A stretch of DNA of 64,000 bases from Dyadobacter diqingensis. Lineage in GTDB: Bacteria; Bacteroidota; Bacteroidia; Cytophagales; Spirosomataceae. Location: assembly GCF_024220585.1 (NCBI RefSeq), contig NZ_JAMXKF010000003.1, positions 124,001 through 188,000 on the forward strand. The letters run 5' to 3'. This document shows positions 16,755-25,913 of the stretch, one piece after another. A program made the translations under genes and the position numbers. The number at the start of each line of letters is the position of its first letter. Position 1 is the stretch's first letter. A model generated the notes under the pieces. It was not told the origin of the DNA. It did not search any database and saw only the letters and a list, made by a program, of their open reading frames with translations.

Positions 16755-19328
16755 TTATTTTGGATCCAGTGCCAGATCAATTCTCTGCAAAACATCCTTC
16801 AAATGATACTTGCTCAGTTTGTCCGTCTGCAACGGTATCGCTTTTTGAATCGAGCCTTTCAAAATTTCCAGGTGACCGCGTGCGATGGATGGCAAATCGG
16901 TTTTTTCTAAATCCACGATTCTTGTTGAAAATCCAAATGAAATACCAACAGGTATGGAAAGTACATTAGATTTTCCTGGTTTTAATAAAGTAATCATTTT
17001 GTCAACGTAGACTTTTTGAAGATTTCTTCGATATACATCGATACTTTGTCCTGTTTTTATTTCGGTGTAAATCCCATTATCTAAGTCGGTGAAAAGGTCG
17101 TCGACGGAGTAATTTTTAACAGAATTTCCGGTTTCTATTAGACGAGCTGCCCTGTCTCCTGTAAGAAGTGAGTTAAGTGCATATTCCTGCAAAGACTTGA
17201 TTGATTCAACGCCAGACTCCGGTTTTATTTTGTTAAGAATATTCTGATCAAGCAGCCAGGTCGGAGTTTTGAACAATTGTTTATTCAGGAATGCCACCGC
17301 TTCGGTTTGTGTTTCTTTTGGGACAGTTGCGAAGCCAACTTCCGCCATGTCATAAGTTACCGGAGTATCATAAATACCACCAACATTTTTAATTACGTGC
17401 CCAATATAGCGTCTGTATTGCACAACAATGTTGCCATATAATTCTTCTAATTCCTTGTAGCTTTCGCCGTCTTCTTTGCTCCATTCAATCAGATTAGGAA
17501 CAATTCTCTTCAGATTTTTTATACCATAATCCGATGCCTTCATAGCATTATCACCTAAATCTTCTGTTTGGTATCTAGGGTCATGCGGACTTATTTCAGT
17601 TCCAAAACGAAGCCGTGGATTTTTGTAAGCATCCTTTGTCCAGTTATTTAATACACCTTTTTCCTCTTTGGAGTCGATATTTGGGAAATAACTATATCCC
17701 CAACGAATAGCCCATTTATCATAATCTCCGATTCTAGGAAACAAGTTGGTTATTCCATCTTCCGGTTGTGCCACGTAATTGAAACGGGCATAATCCATAA
17801 TGGACGATGTGTGTCCATTTTGTTCAACCCAGGCTTTATCACGAAGTTTTTCTACAGGGGTTGCTGAACTTGCGCCCATATTATGTCTAAGGCCTAGCGT
17901 ATGCCCAATTTCGTGAGAGGAAACAAAGCGAACCAGTTGCCCCATGAGTTCATCATCGAAAGTCTTTTTGCGTGCAGCAGGGTCAACTGCGGCAGCCTGA
18001 ACCAGATACCAGTTTCTCAATAACCGCATAACATTGTGATACCACCCAATGTGACTTTCTATTATTTCCCCACTTCTAGGATCGTGAATATTAGGGCCGT
18101 AAGCATTTTGAATGTCAGCAGCAAAATATCGGATTACTGAAAAACGAGCATCTTCCAAACTCATAGTCGTGTCAGACTCAGGCCAGTACTCGCCACGAAT
18201 AGCATTTTTCCAACCTGCTTTTTCGAACGCAACCTGCCAATCGTCAACACCTGCCTTCAGAAATTTCCTCCATTTAACGGGTGTTGCAGGATCAATGTAA
18301 TATATGATTGGTTTTTTTGGCTCAATTAATTCTCCATTTTTTTGACGCAGAGCGTCAGCAGCATTTTTAGGTTCTAATCTCCACCGAACTGCAAATACAT
18401 CGTTATCAGATTTTTGAGACTCTTCGCCAAAAATAGCGTACTGATTGGCAAAAAAGCCTATTCGCCCATCGAATGTACGTTTTTTCATTGGTGTCTTAGG
18501 AAGAAGAATCAGTGATGTATTCAATTCCATAGTTACAACACCGGCATCATATCCGGAAGGTAAATATTGACCGACACTTGGTGCGGGAGTAGCGCTGACT
18601 ACGGGTGGTACAACTGCAAAAGTTTTGACTGTCCGTATTTCTGTGTTCAGAGGAAAACTTTTAATTTTTTCAATGAATGAAGCTTCCTTTTTAAAGGCGG
18701 CAAGTTTGTGTAACTGTTTTACAATCGGATTTAAAGAAAAAGTCTGGTTGTCGGCATTGAAAAAGTCGGTAACATCAATGACCGAGGCTTTATCATTGTC
18801 ATCTTTTTTTAGAGCCTTCACATCAAAAACACCGATGATCGGATCAGAACTAGAATTTTTGACTGCCTGAAAAATAGGCTTTGTACTGTCTGCGCTGGCT
18901 ACGACAACAGTCACTGATCGTAGTAGAAGGTTATTGTCTATTCCACGTTCCCAGCGGATCATCTGCCTTCTGACCTCTTCGCCGCCAAAAATCCCGCCAC
19001 CGGCAGCTGTTTTTGAGTAGCGTGTCACGGCCATAATGTCTCGGTTGAGCAACGTATCGGGTATTTCAAAATACCATTTTTCTGCCATTTTGTGGACAGA
19101 AATCATACCTTTCTGACTGACGGCTGTGTTGTCGAGGAAGTCCTTATAAGCCTTGGGGCCTTTCTTTTTTTCGTCTTTCAGCTTGTCCTTTGCGGCGTCT
19201 GCAACGGCATCAACTGCTTTTTCGATTTTCTTTTCGTCTTCTTTTTTGTCTTTTTTCTTTTGTGCCTGAGCAAACGGCAGGGTCGTTAAGATCAGGCAGA
19301 GGGGTAGGAGAAGTTCTTTTATTTTCAT
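16755..19328 (-). CDS. Secreted zinc-dependent metalloprotease (DUF5118/DUF5117/DUF4953 type)
   Basis: Large exported metzincin-like protein of 857 aa, common in Bacteroidota. A signal peptide (KIKELLLPLCLILTTLPFAQA) is followed by a Lys/Asp-rich linker, DUF5118 and DUF5117 regions, then the protease domain with HEIGHTLGLRHN at residues 472-483, i.e. HExxHxxGxxH. No T9SS tail is seen, so it is probably periplasmic or outer-membrane associated. The natural substrate is unknown. It has its own terminator. Confidence 0.9.
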   Translation of the reverse strand: MKIKELLLPLCLILTTLPFAQAQKKKDKKEDEKKIEKAVDAVADAAKDKLKDEKKKGPKAYKDFLDNTAVSQKGMISVHKMAEKWYFEIPDTLLNRDIMAVTRYSKTAAGGGIFGGEEVRRQMIRWERGIDNNLLLRSVTVVVASADSTKPIFQAVKNSSSDPIIGVFDVKALKKDDNDKASVIDVTDFFNADNQTFSLNPIVKQLHKLAAFKKEASFIEKIKSFPLNTEIRTVKTFAVVPPVVSATPAPSVGQYLPSGYDAGVVTMELNTSLILLPKTPMKKRTFDGRIGFFANQYAIFGEESQKSDNDVFAVRWRLEPKNAADALRQKNGELIEPKKPIIYYIDPATPVKWRKFLKAGVDDWQVAFEKAGWKNAIRGEYWPESDTTMSLEDARFSVIRYFAADIQNAYGPNIHDPRSGEIIESHIGWYHNVMRLLRNWYLVQAAAVDPAARKKTFDDELMGQLVRFVSSHEIGHTLGLRHNMGASSATPVEKLRDKAWVEQNGHTSSIMDYARFNYVAQPEDGITNLFPRIGDYDKWAIRWGYSYFPNIDSKEEKGVLNNWTKDAYKNPRLRFGTEISPHDPRYQTEDLGDNAMKASDYGIKNLKRIVPNLIEWSKEDGESYKELEELYGNIVVQYRRYIGHVIKNVGGIYDTPVTYDMAEVGFATVPKETQTEAVAFLNKQLFKTPTWLLDQNILNKIKPESGVESIKSLQEYALNSLLTGDRAARLIETGNSVKNYSVDDLFTDLDNGIYTEIKTGQSIDVYRRNLQKVYVDKMITLLKPGKSNVLSIPVGISFGFSTRIVDLEKTDLPSIARGHLEILKGSIQKAIPLQTDKLSKYHLKDVLQRIDLALDPK

Positions 19329-19454
19329 GAAAGTTTGAGAAAGTATAATTTATGATTCAGAAACAAAAATAGGAATTTGATTGGTATGACAATGACTTAT
19401 TGATCCGGTCGGGATTTACGGAGGCGGAATTAAAACAGGTTTGCTGTTTAATTA

Positions 19455-19486
19455 TCCGTCCGACGGTAGAAAAACCGTCGGACGGA
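19455..19486. repeat. GC-rich perfect hairpin downstream of the Ppx/GppA gene
   Basis: TCCGTCCGACGGT (19455-19467) and ACCGTCGGACGGA (19474-19486) form a perfect 13-base stem with a 6-base loop AGAAAA. The arm itself contains an inner palindrome (CCGTCGGACGG). It lies 66 bases beyond the Ppx/GppA stop, without a T-run directly after the stem. It could be an atypical terminator or a dispersed repeat; no second copy was noticed in this window. Confidence 0.6.
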
Positions 19487-19551
19487 ATCGCCTGTCTGAA
19501 CATTCTATATTGTCAAAGATGTATTTTTAAATAATACGTTGCGTGCCGGGA

Positions 19552-20487
19552 TTACCCGTTGATCAGTTTTGACAAAACACCTTCTTTGAGCGCGTGGCTT
19601 GAAACCTGAATATGCGAAATGTTGTGGCTTTTTAAGACATAATCAACCAGGCAGACTGCCACTACGATCATATCCACACGAAGTTCGATCATACCGGGAA
19701 TGGCCATCCGCTCATCGTGGTTTCCGGAAAGAATTAATGCGTATGCCCGGTAAAATTCTTCGTGGGTTATGGCAAAATCGGTTTGGCTTCTGTCGGGCCA
19801 TTGTTCTGTACGATACTGGTAATCAATATCCACCAAGGTATCAAATGTTCCGGAGGAACCAACCAGTTTGGTCGGGGCGTATTGGTGAACGGCGTTGGCC
19901 AGATCGATCAGATTTTCGTCAAAGTAGTTATAAAGACGTTTTTTGTCACTGTCGGAAATAGGATCATTTTTCATAAATTTTTCCATCAGCCGCTGCCCGC
20001 CAATTTCGAAACTTTGTTTCCAGAAAATCTGGTTTTCGTTACCGATAATAAATTCAACACTGCCACCGCCAATGTCCATGATCAGCGAAGGTTCTTTTCC
20101 TAAATTTACACCCGTACGAACACCGTGATAAATGTATTCCGCCTCTTGGTTGCCATTAATGACGGTGATGGTAATGCCGGTTTCCTGCAAAATGGTTTTA
20201 CAAAAATCTTCCTGATTTTCGGCATTCCGAATCGCGCTCGTTCCAAAAGCAAAAGTATTTTCCTGTGAAACTTCAAAAATATCCAGCTGTTCACGGAAAG
20301 TGTGAAGCACTTTCAGCGCGCGTTCCGTGGCCTCATCTGTAATGAGTTTTTTGTTGATCCCGCCCAAACCAATCTGAGTTGGCAGGCTTTTATGGAAAAG
20401 TGTAGTGATTTTGTCACTATTTTTTTCAACAATCAGCAGATGAAATGTGTTTGTTCCTAAATCAATAATACCCAATCGGGAGCTCAT
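19552..20487 (-). CDS. Ppx/GppA-family exopolyphosphatase or pppGpp phosphatase
   Basis: Hydrolase of the ASKHA (actin/Hsp70-like) fold that degrades polyphosphate or converts pppGpp to ppGpp. The 311-residue protein covers just the catalytic domain. The phosphate-1 loop is IDLGTNTFHLLI, the second loop MDIGGGSVEFI, and GTSAIRNAEN lies between. Bacteroidota copies are commonly this short. It cannot be decided from sequence alone whether polyphosphate or pppGpp is the main substrate. Confidence 0.9.
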   Translation of the reverse strand: MSSRLGIIDLGTNTFHLLIVEKNSDKITTLFHKSLPTQIGLGGINKKLITDEATERALKVLHTFREQLDIFEVSQENTFAFGTSAIRNAENQEDFCKTILQETGITITVINGNQEAEYIYHGVRTGVNLGKEPSLIMDIGGGSVEFIIGNENQIFWKQSFEIGGQRLMEKFMKNDPISDSDKKRLYNYFDENLIDLANAVHQYAPTKLVGSSGTFDTLVDIDYQYRTEQWPDRSQTDFAITHEEFYRAYALILSGNHDERMAIPGMIELRVDMIVVAVCLVDYVLKSHNISHIQVSSHALKEGVLSKLING

Positions 20488-20644
20488 AAGCGATGGTTAA
20501 CGGGTTAATCCCTTCATTATAATGGACAAGTTGCAAAAATAACCTAATTTTTAATGACTTATTTCTTGATTTTCTGTTTAATAAGTCTTTTCTTTGCAGT
20601 CCAATTTCAGAAAACCAGTTCAAAGAACATTATATCTTATAAGC

Positions 20645-20839
20645 ATGCTTATTATTAACATCAAAGACAACGAATCGATCGATCGCGCATTGAAGCGTTA
20701 CAAAAAGAAATTTGAGAGAACCGGCACTATGCGTCAGCTTCGCTCTCGTACCGCATTCGAAAAGCCATCTGTAAAGCGTCGTTTCGAAGTTTTGCGTGCG
20801 GTATATAAAGAAAAAACTTACGGTCACCTGGAAGACTAG
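20645..20839 (+). CDS. rpsU: 30S ribosomal protein S21
   Basis: Small basic protein (64 aa) of the small ribosomal subunit, near the anti-Shine-Dalgarno end of 16S rRNA. The body VKRRFEVLRAVY, preceded by ESIDRALKRYKKKFERTG, is characteristic. The frame is open further upstream to 20594, but the conserved N terminus MLIINIKDNESIDRALKRY fixes the ATG at 20645. A strong terminator follows, so it is transcribed alone or with little readthrough into the recombinase gene. Confidence 0.97.
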   Translation: MLIINIKDNESIDRALKRYKKKFERTGTMRQLRSRTAFEKPSVKRRFEVLRAVYKEKTYGHLED

Positions 20840-20903
20840 TTCATTTGAATTGTTTTTCTGTTGAAAGTAGGATGGGATAATTATATCCTGACCAACATCA
20901 TAT

Positions 20904-20939
20904 AAAAAAGGGTTGTCTTGTATTAGACAACCCTTTTTT
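20904..20939 (+). terminator. Terminator of rpsU
   Basis: Perfect 15-base stem AAAAAAGGGTTGTCT / AGACAACCCTTTTTT (20904-20918 and 20925-20939) with a 6-base loop and T-run, lying 14 bases before the recombinase start. Confidence 0.92.
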
Positions 20940-20952
20940 GTAGGTTAGAGGT

Positions 20953-21825
20953 ATGATAGAGCCCTTTTTGGAATACCTTGCATTTGAAAAACGATCCAGT
21001 GAACATACGGTGATTTCTTACCGCACTGACCTGGACCAGTTTAGAAAATATTTGTTGTTCCAATATGAGCTGGACAAGCCTGAAACTGCTACACCGGTGA
21101 TGCTTCGCTCATGGATCGTCAGTTTGATGGAAGAGAAGTTAAACCCGACTTCTATCAATCGTAAGATGGCTTCGTTACGATCCTATTACGGATTTCTCCG
21201 TCGGAGAAAATATATTACCAAAGATCCTTCCGGTATATTATCCTCGATGAAAATGCGACGCAAGTTGCCTGCTTTTGTGGACGAGAAAGCCATGGAGTCA
21301 CTTTTTATCTCGGAAGATTTTACCGATGATTTTGCCGGATATCGTGACCGGATTATCATGGAACTCCTGTATGGGACAGGAATGCGACTTTCTGAATTGA
21401 TCGATCTGGAAATAAAAGACCTCGAACTCGAAGCCAGGATTGTCCGCGTGACTGGAAAAAGAGGAAAGGAACGGCTGATCCCTGTTTCCACTTTGCTGGT
21501 GGGGTTTTTAAAAGAATATCTCACGCAGCGGTCTCCCGAAGAACCTACCAACGCGCTTATTCTAACAGATTCCGGGAAGGCTGCTTATCCGGTGTTTATC
21601 CAGCGAACGGTTAAAAAATATCTTTCAGGCGTTACCACCTTATCTCAAAAAAGTCCTCACGTTTTACGTCATACCTATGCCACGCATTTGCTAAACCGCG
21701 GTGCGGATCTGAATGCGATTAAAGAGTTACTTGGTCACGCAAATCTGGCGGCTACTCAGATTTATACTCATAACTCGATAGAAAAACTTAAAAAAACACA
21801 CCAGCAGGCCCATCCGAAGGCCTGA
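20953..21825 (+). CDS. Tyrosine recombinase of the XerC/XerD family
   Basis: Site-specific recombinase resolving chromosome dimers, 290 aa. An N-terminal SAM-like DNA-binding domain spans about residues 1-90. The catalytic domain has all expected residues: Arg145 (GTGMRLSEL), Lys169, His236 and Arg239 (HVLRHTYATH), His262 (GHANLAAT) and the nucleophile Tyr271. Housekeeping context beside rpsU and ppc, not next to an integrated element, supports a chromosomal Xer role. XerC versus XerD cannot be separated by eye. Confidence 0.93.
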   Translation: MIEPFLEYLAFEKRSSEHTVISYRTDLDQFRKYLLFQYELDKPETATPVMLRSWIVSLMEEKLNPTSINRKMASLRSYYGFLRRRKYITKDPSGILSSMKMRRKLPAFVDEKAMESLFISEDFTDDFAGYRDRIIMELLYGTGMRLSELIDLEIKDLELEARIVRVTGKRGKERLIPVSTLLVGFLKEYLTQRSPEEPTNALILTDSGKAAYPVFIQRTVKKYLSGVTTLSQKSPHVLRHTYATHLLNRGADLNAIKELLGHANLAATQIYTHNSIEKLKKTHQQAHPKA

Positions 21826-21842
21826 TACCGATTTTTTTCAGG

Positions 21843-21850
21843 TATATTTG
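21843..21850 (+). promoter_or_regulatory. -7 box upstream of ppc
   Basis: TATATTTG matches TAnnTTTG. No good -33 element is seen at the proper distance. It lies 42 bases before the ATG at 21892, supporting that start over the TTG at 21880. Confidence 0.45.
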
Positions 21851-21891
21851 TTTCAAATTGCCGGTCTCAAAATAAAATTTTGTCACTCCAT

Positions 21892-24477
21892 ATGAATCAC
21901 AGTTTCCAGGACGCAGTAGTTACGAAGTACAATATTTTTAATAGCCTTTTCCTGAGTTTACCTTACAGGGGTATTTTTCAGACAGGTTCGTTACTTCCGT
22001 TACTCACCCAGCAGAGTGAAGTAGGATTCCAGGAAGGGAAGTCACCCAAGCAGATCATCGAACATTTTTTTGAAGAATTGCTTGAAACTGCTACCCCAAA
22101 GGAACGTACCGATCTTTTGTTTGCCTTTATTCAATATATTGAAAGGCAGGTTGTTTTATTTGATTCCGTAGAAGATGCTGCTTTTGACCAGACGCATGAA
22201 TTGAACGGGAAAGGATCAATAACTTATCTGACGGACCGTCTGGATAATGAATCTCTTCGAAAAAAACTTTTACATAAACTGGATGATTTCAGTGTAAGGA
22301 TCGTGTTAACCGCACACCCGACGCAGTTTTATTCAGGAAAAGTGCTGGGCATTATCAATGACCTGGAAGATGCAATCAAAGTAAATGATTTTACAGAAGT
22401 CAATCAGTTGCTTCTTCAGCTTGGAAAGACAGCCTTTATCAATCACGAAAAACCCACTCCTTTTGACGAGGCGGTGAGTTTATGCTGGTTCCTTGAAAAT
22501 GTATATTACGATGCCATTCCTGCCATTCTGATCAAACTGATCAACGGACTGGGCATGAGCGCACACGACTGGCCTTATCCGAATGTTTTCCGTTTGGGCT
22601 TCTGGCCGGGAGGCGACCGGGACGGTAACCCTTTTGTGAATGCGGATACTACGTTGCAGGTGGCAGACCGTCTGCGCGAGACGTTGCTTCGCGGCTATTA
22701 CCGTGATATCCGTAACCTGAAACGCAGATTAACTTTCAAAGGTGTTGAAGATGCTATTTCACTGGCAGAACGCAAAATGAACAGCACCATTTTCGGACCG
22801 ACGGAAGAAGGATATGAAAATGCGCAGGAGCTGATCGACGAACTTCTGAAAGCCAGAGTGGTCCTTGTGGACAAACACCAGGGCTTGTTCGTTGAACTTC
22901 TGGATAACTTTATTCTGAAATTAAATCTTTTCGGTTTCTTCTTTGCCAGTCTCGACGTTCGTCAGGACAGCCGTAAACACGGTAAAGCCTGGGAAGATAT
23001 TTTGAAACGTCTTGAGAAGAAAATCCCGTTGCTGAAATACAGCGATTACCAGAACTGGGATGAGAGCAAGAAAATAGATCTTCTGCTTTCGCTCAATATT
23101 CCTTTGCGTATTGAAGATTATGAAGATCCGCTTACGAAGGATATTCTTGGATCCATCAGCGCGATCAAAACGATTCAGGGACTTAATGGCGAGCAGGGTG
23201 CCCACCGTTATGTGATCAGCAACAACACGTCTGCACTGAATGTGATGGAGGTGGTTTCGCTTGCGAAAAACCTGATTGCCGACGAAAACGGATATCTGGC
23301 GCTGGATGTAGTGCCGTTGTTTGAAACGGTAGACGATTTGGCCAATGCGCCTGAAATCATGCGTACGCTTTATACCAATGACTATTACCGCACCCATTTA
23401 TCGAAACGTGAAAATCACCAGACGATCATGGTTGGTTTCTCAGATGGTACAAAAGACGGTGGTTATCTGCGTGCAAACTGGTCTATTTACCGTGCGAAAG
23501 AAGAGCTGACAAAAGTGTCGCGTGAGTTTGGGATCAAAGTGACCTTCTTCGACGGTCGTGGAGGCCCTCCGGCGCGTGGCGGTGGAAACAACCACAACTT
23601 CTATTCGTCACTTGGAAAAGATATTGAAGACAAAGAAATACAATTGACTGTACAGGGACAGACGATCAGTTCTAACTATGGAACGGTGACCACGGCGATG
23701 TACAATCTTGAACGACTTTTCACAGCCGGTCTTGAAAATCACCTTTTCCGCGGCAACAGAAAAGAGGAAGAATTAAGCCCTGAGGACAAAGATTTGCTTG
23801 AAGAAATGGCAGCTGCTGCTTACGATTCTTATCTTGACCTGAAAAACCATCCGATGTTTGTAAAATATCTGGATAAGAAAACGCCGCTTCGTTTTTATGG
23901 ACAAACCAATATTGGAAGTCGTCCGACGAAACGTGGCAATGGAGATGAAGGGTTGAAATTTGAAGATTTGCGTGCCATTCCATTCGTGGGTTCATGGGCG
24001 CAAATGAAGCAAAATGTTCCGGGCTTCTACGGATTTGGAACGTCGATCCAGCAGTTATCGCAGGAAGGTAAAAAAGAGTCAATCAAGAAGTTGTATAAGA
24101 AATCACTTTTCTTCCGTACGCTGATCGAGAACTCGATGCAATCTTTGTCGAAAGCATTTTTCCCGGCAACCAAATATCTTCGTGAAGAGCCGGAGTATCA
24201 GGAATTCTGGGATAAAATGTACGCTGAGTTCAAATTGACGCTGGATTTATTGCTTGAAGTTTCGGAACAAAAGGAATTGCTGGACAGCAATAACGTGACG
24301 AAAGTATCGATCAAAATCCGTGAACGTATTGTATTACCGCTCATCACGATCCAGCAATATGCGCTGCAAATGCTGGCCGAGGATCCTAAAACATTGCCTG
24401 TGGATGTAGAAACCTACAACCAGCTTATCATGCGTGCGATGTTCGGTATTATCAATGCGGCTAGAAATTCTGCATAG
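21892..24477 (+). CDS. ppc: Phosphoenolpyruvate carboxylase
   Basis: Adds bicarbonate to phosphoenolpyruvate to give oxaloacetate, refilling the citric acid cycle. The protein is 861 aa. Catalytic signatures are present: VLTAHPTQFYSGK near residue 140 with the active His, FWPGGDRDGNPFVN, the SDGTKDGGYLRANW stretch and FFDGRGGPPARGGG, the Gly-rich loop. The C-terminal MRAMFGIINAARNSA is a variant of the allosteric/C-terminal motif. Start taken at the ATG at 21892 since it follows a -7 box; the frame also opens at a TTG four codons earlier. A hairpin terminator follows. Confidence 0.95.
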   Translation: MNHSFQDAVVTKYNIFNSLFLSLPYRGIFQTGSLLPLLTQQSEVGFQEGKSPKQIIEHFFEELLETATPKERTDLLFAFIQYIERQVVLFDSVEDAAFDQTHELNGKGSITYLTDRLDNESLRKKLLHKLDDFSVRIVLTAHPTQFYSGKVLGIINDLEDAIKVNDFTEVNQLLLQLGKTAFINHEKPTPFDEAVSLCWFLENVYYDAIPAILIKLINGLGMSAHDWPYPNVFRLGFWPGGDRDGNPFVNADTTLQVADRLRETLLRGYYRDIRNLKRRLTFKGVEDAISLAERKMNSTIFGPTEEGYENAQELIDELLKARVVLVDKHQGLFVELLDNFILKLNLFGFFFASLDVRQDSRKHGKAWEDILKRLEKKIPLLKYSDYQNWDESKKIDLLLSLNIPLRIEDYEDPLTKDILGSISAIKTIQGLNGEQGAHRYVISNNTSALNVMEVVSLAKNLIADENGYLALDVVPLFETVDDLANAPEIMRTLYTNDYYRTHLSKRENHQTIMVGFSDGTKDGGYLRANWSIYRAKEELTKVSREFGIKVTFFDGRGGPPARGGGNNHNFYSSLGKDIEDKEIQLTVQGQTISSNYGTVTTAMYNLERLFTAGLENHLFRGNRKEEELSPEDKDLLEEMAAAAYDSYLDLKNHPMFVKYLDKKTPLRFYGQTNIGSRPTKRGNGDEGLKFEDLRAIPFVGSWAQMKQNVPGFYGFGTSIQQLSQEGKKESIKKLYKKSLFFRTLIENSMQSLSKAFFPATKYLREEPEYQEFWDKMYAEFKLTLDLLLEVSEQKELLDSNNVTKVSIKIRERIVLPLITIQQYALQMLAEDPKTLPVDVETYNQLIMRAMFGIINAARNSA

Positions 24478-24499
24478 ATTTATCAGATAAAATAATTCC

Positions 24500-24533
24500 A
24501 AGCCTCTGACATTGATTTGTCAGGGGCTTTTTT
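24500..24533 (+). terminator. Terminator of ppc
   Basis: AAGCCTCTGACA (24500-24511) pairs with TGTCAGGGGCTT (24518-24529) with one G-T pair, followed by a T-run, 22 bases after the ppc stop. Confidence 0.85.
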
Positions 24534-24584
24534 ATGTTCTTACAAAAACAAAATAATACAAATATTTGTTTAAATATTAAATTG

Positions 24585-24617
24585 TTTATATAATTGTTAT
24601 TAAAACAACTATATAAA
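24585..24617. promoter_or_regulatory. Operator-like palindrome upstream of hmgA
   Basis: TTTATATAATTGTT (24585-24598) and AACAACTATATAAA (24604-24617) are inverted copies matching at 13 of 14 positions with a 5-base spacer. The half-sites ATAATTG and CAACTAT recur, in the opposite arrangement, at 27843-27866 in front of the MarR gene of the same cluster. It is a candidate binding site for that regulator. Confidence 0.5.
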
Positions 24618-24688
24618 ATTTTCTTGATTCTAAATACTTGACAGCTTAGTGTAGAGACATAATTTCCAGTATGTAAACTGAAAGAAAA

Positions 24689-25858
24689 ATGCCGATCTAT
24701 CATCAACTTGGGAATATTCCGGCGAAGCGCCACACCCAGTTCCGCAAACCGGAAGCAGCAGGAGCAGGGTTGTACTATGAAGAAGTTTTTGGTACCATTG
24801 GTTTTGAAGGAATGTCCTCACTGCTGTATCATGTTGCCCGGCCAACACAGGTGAAATCTTTGCTTTCACCCTATGACGTTACTCCCAAAATTGCCAGTGG
24901 CAACAGCCTGATGATGCGAAAGTTGATTGGTTTCAATATTTTACCTGAAAGTGATTATCTCGACAGCCGGGTTCCGTTGCTCGTCAACCGCGATCTGACC
25001 ATAGGGTTGGCCGCGCCCAGACATTCTTTGACCCGCTACTTTTATAAAAATGCCGACGCCGATGAGCTGTTATTCGTTCACCGGGGCAGTGGCAGGCTGC
25101 GGACATCTTTTGGGTCGATACCATTTCAATATGGCGATTACGTTGTTATACCTCGCGGTGTGATCTACCAGATCGATTTTGACACGGAAGACAACCGCCT
25201 TTTTTATCTCGAATCGCATTCGCCGATTTATACACCCAGGCGATACCGGAATCATTTCGGCCAGTTGATGGAACAGTCGCCATTTTGCGAGCGGGATTAT
25301 ATTTTACCGCGGAACCTGGAAACGCATGACGAGAAGGGTGATTTTTTGGTAAAAATAAAAAAACAAAACACAATGCATCCCGTCATTTACGCGACACATC
25401 CGTTTGATGTCGTGGGTTGGGACGGATATAACTATCCCTGGGCATTCTCGATTCATAATTTTGAACCGATCACGGGGCGTGTCCATCAGCCGCCGCCGGT
25501 GCACCAAACCTTCCAGACCGATGCGTTTGTCGTTTGTTCTTTTTGTCCGAGAATGTACGACTATCATCCATTGGCCATCCCTGCACCTTATAACCATAGT
25601 AACATTGATTCGGATGAGGTATTATATTATGTGGATGGGGATTTCATGAGCCGGAATGACATTGCGCAGGGGCATATCACGCTGCATCCGGGAGGGATTC
25701 CGCACGGGCCGCATCCGGGTGCTTACGAGCGCAGCATCGGTAAAAAGGAAACACAGGAGCTGGCGGTGATGGTGGATACGTTCCGGCCGTTGATGGTGAC
25801 AGAAGCGGCAATGGGTATCGATGATGGTAAATATTATCAGAGCTGGCTGGAACCGTAA
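24689..25858 (+). CDS. hmgA: Homogentisate 1,2-dioxygenase
   Basis: Iron-dependent ring-cleaving enzyme that turns homogentisate into maleylacetoacetate in phenylalanine/tyrosine breakdown. The 389-residue protein is the shorter bacterial form. Family marks are FLPGGIPHG-like LHPGGIPHGPHPGAYE with iron-ligand histidines, the GWDGYNYPWAFSIHNFEP block, and a cupin-like N-terminal half (HRGSGRLRTSFGSIPF). First gene of the catabolic cluster hmgA-hppD-phhA-marR-fahA. Preceded by a likely operator. Confidence 0.93.
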   Translation: MPIYHQLGNIPAKRHTQFRKPEAAGAGLYYEEVFGTIGFEGMSSLLYHVARPTQVKSLLSPYDVTPKIASGNSLMMRKLIGFNILPESDYLDSRVPLLVNRDLTIGLAAPRHSLTRYFYKNADADELLFVHRGSGRLRTSFGSIPFQYGDYVVIPRGVIYQIDFDTEDNRLFYLESHSPIYTPRRYRNHFGQLMEQSPFCERDYILPRNLETHDEKGDFLVKIKKQNTMHPVIYATHPFDVVGWDGYNYPWAFSIHNFEPITGRVHQPPPVHQTFQTDAFVVCSFCPRMYDYHPLAIPAPYNHSNIDSDEVLYYVDGDFMSRNDIAQGHITLHPGGIPHGPHPGAYERSIGKKETQELAVMVDTFRPLMVTEAAMGIDDGKYYQSWLEP

Positions 25859-25913
25859 CTCACTGGCGTGCAATAGAAAAAATATTCGGTAGTGTCTATA
25901 ACTATTCAAAGCA

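Noticed and set aside
20953..21825. Xer-type recombinase as mark of an integrated element
   Set aside because: Surrounded by housekeeping genes with no attachment repeats or phage/transposon genes, so a chromosomal Xer is more likely.
24461..24733. 90-codon minus-strand frame over the ppc terminator
   Set aside because: It covers a terminator and a leader; Phe/Cys/Asn-rich random-like composition.
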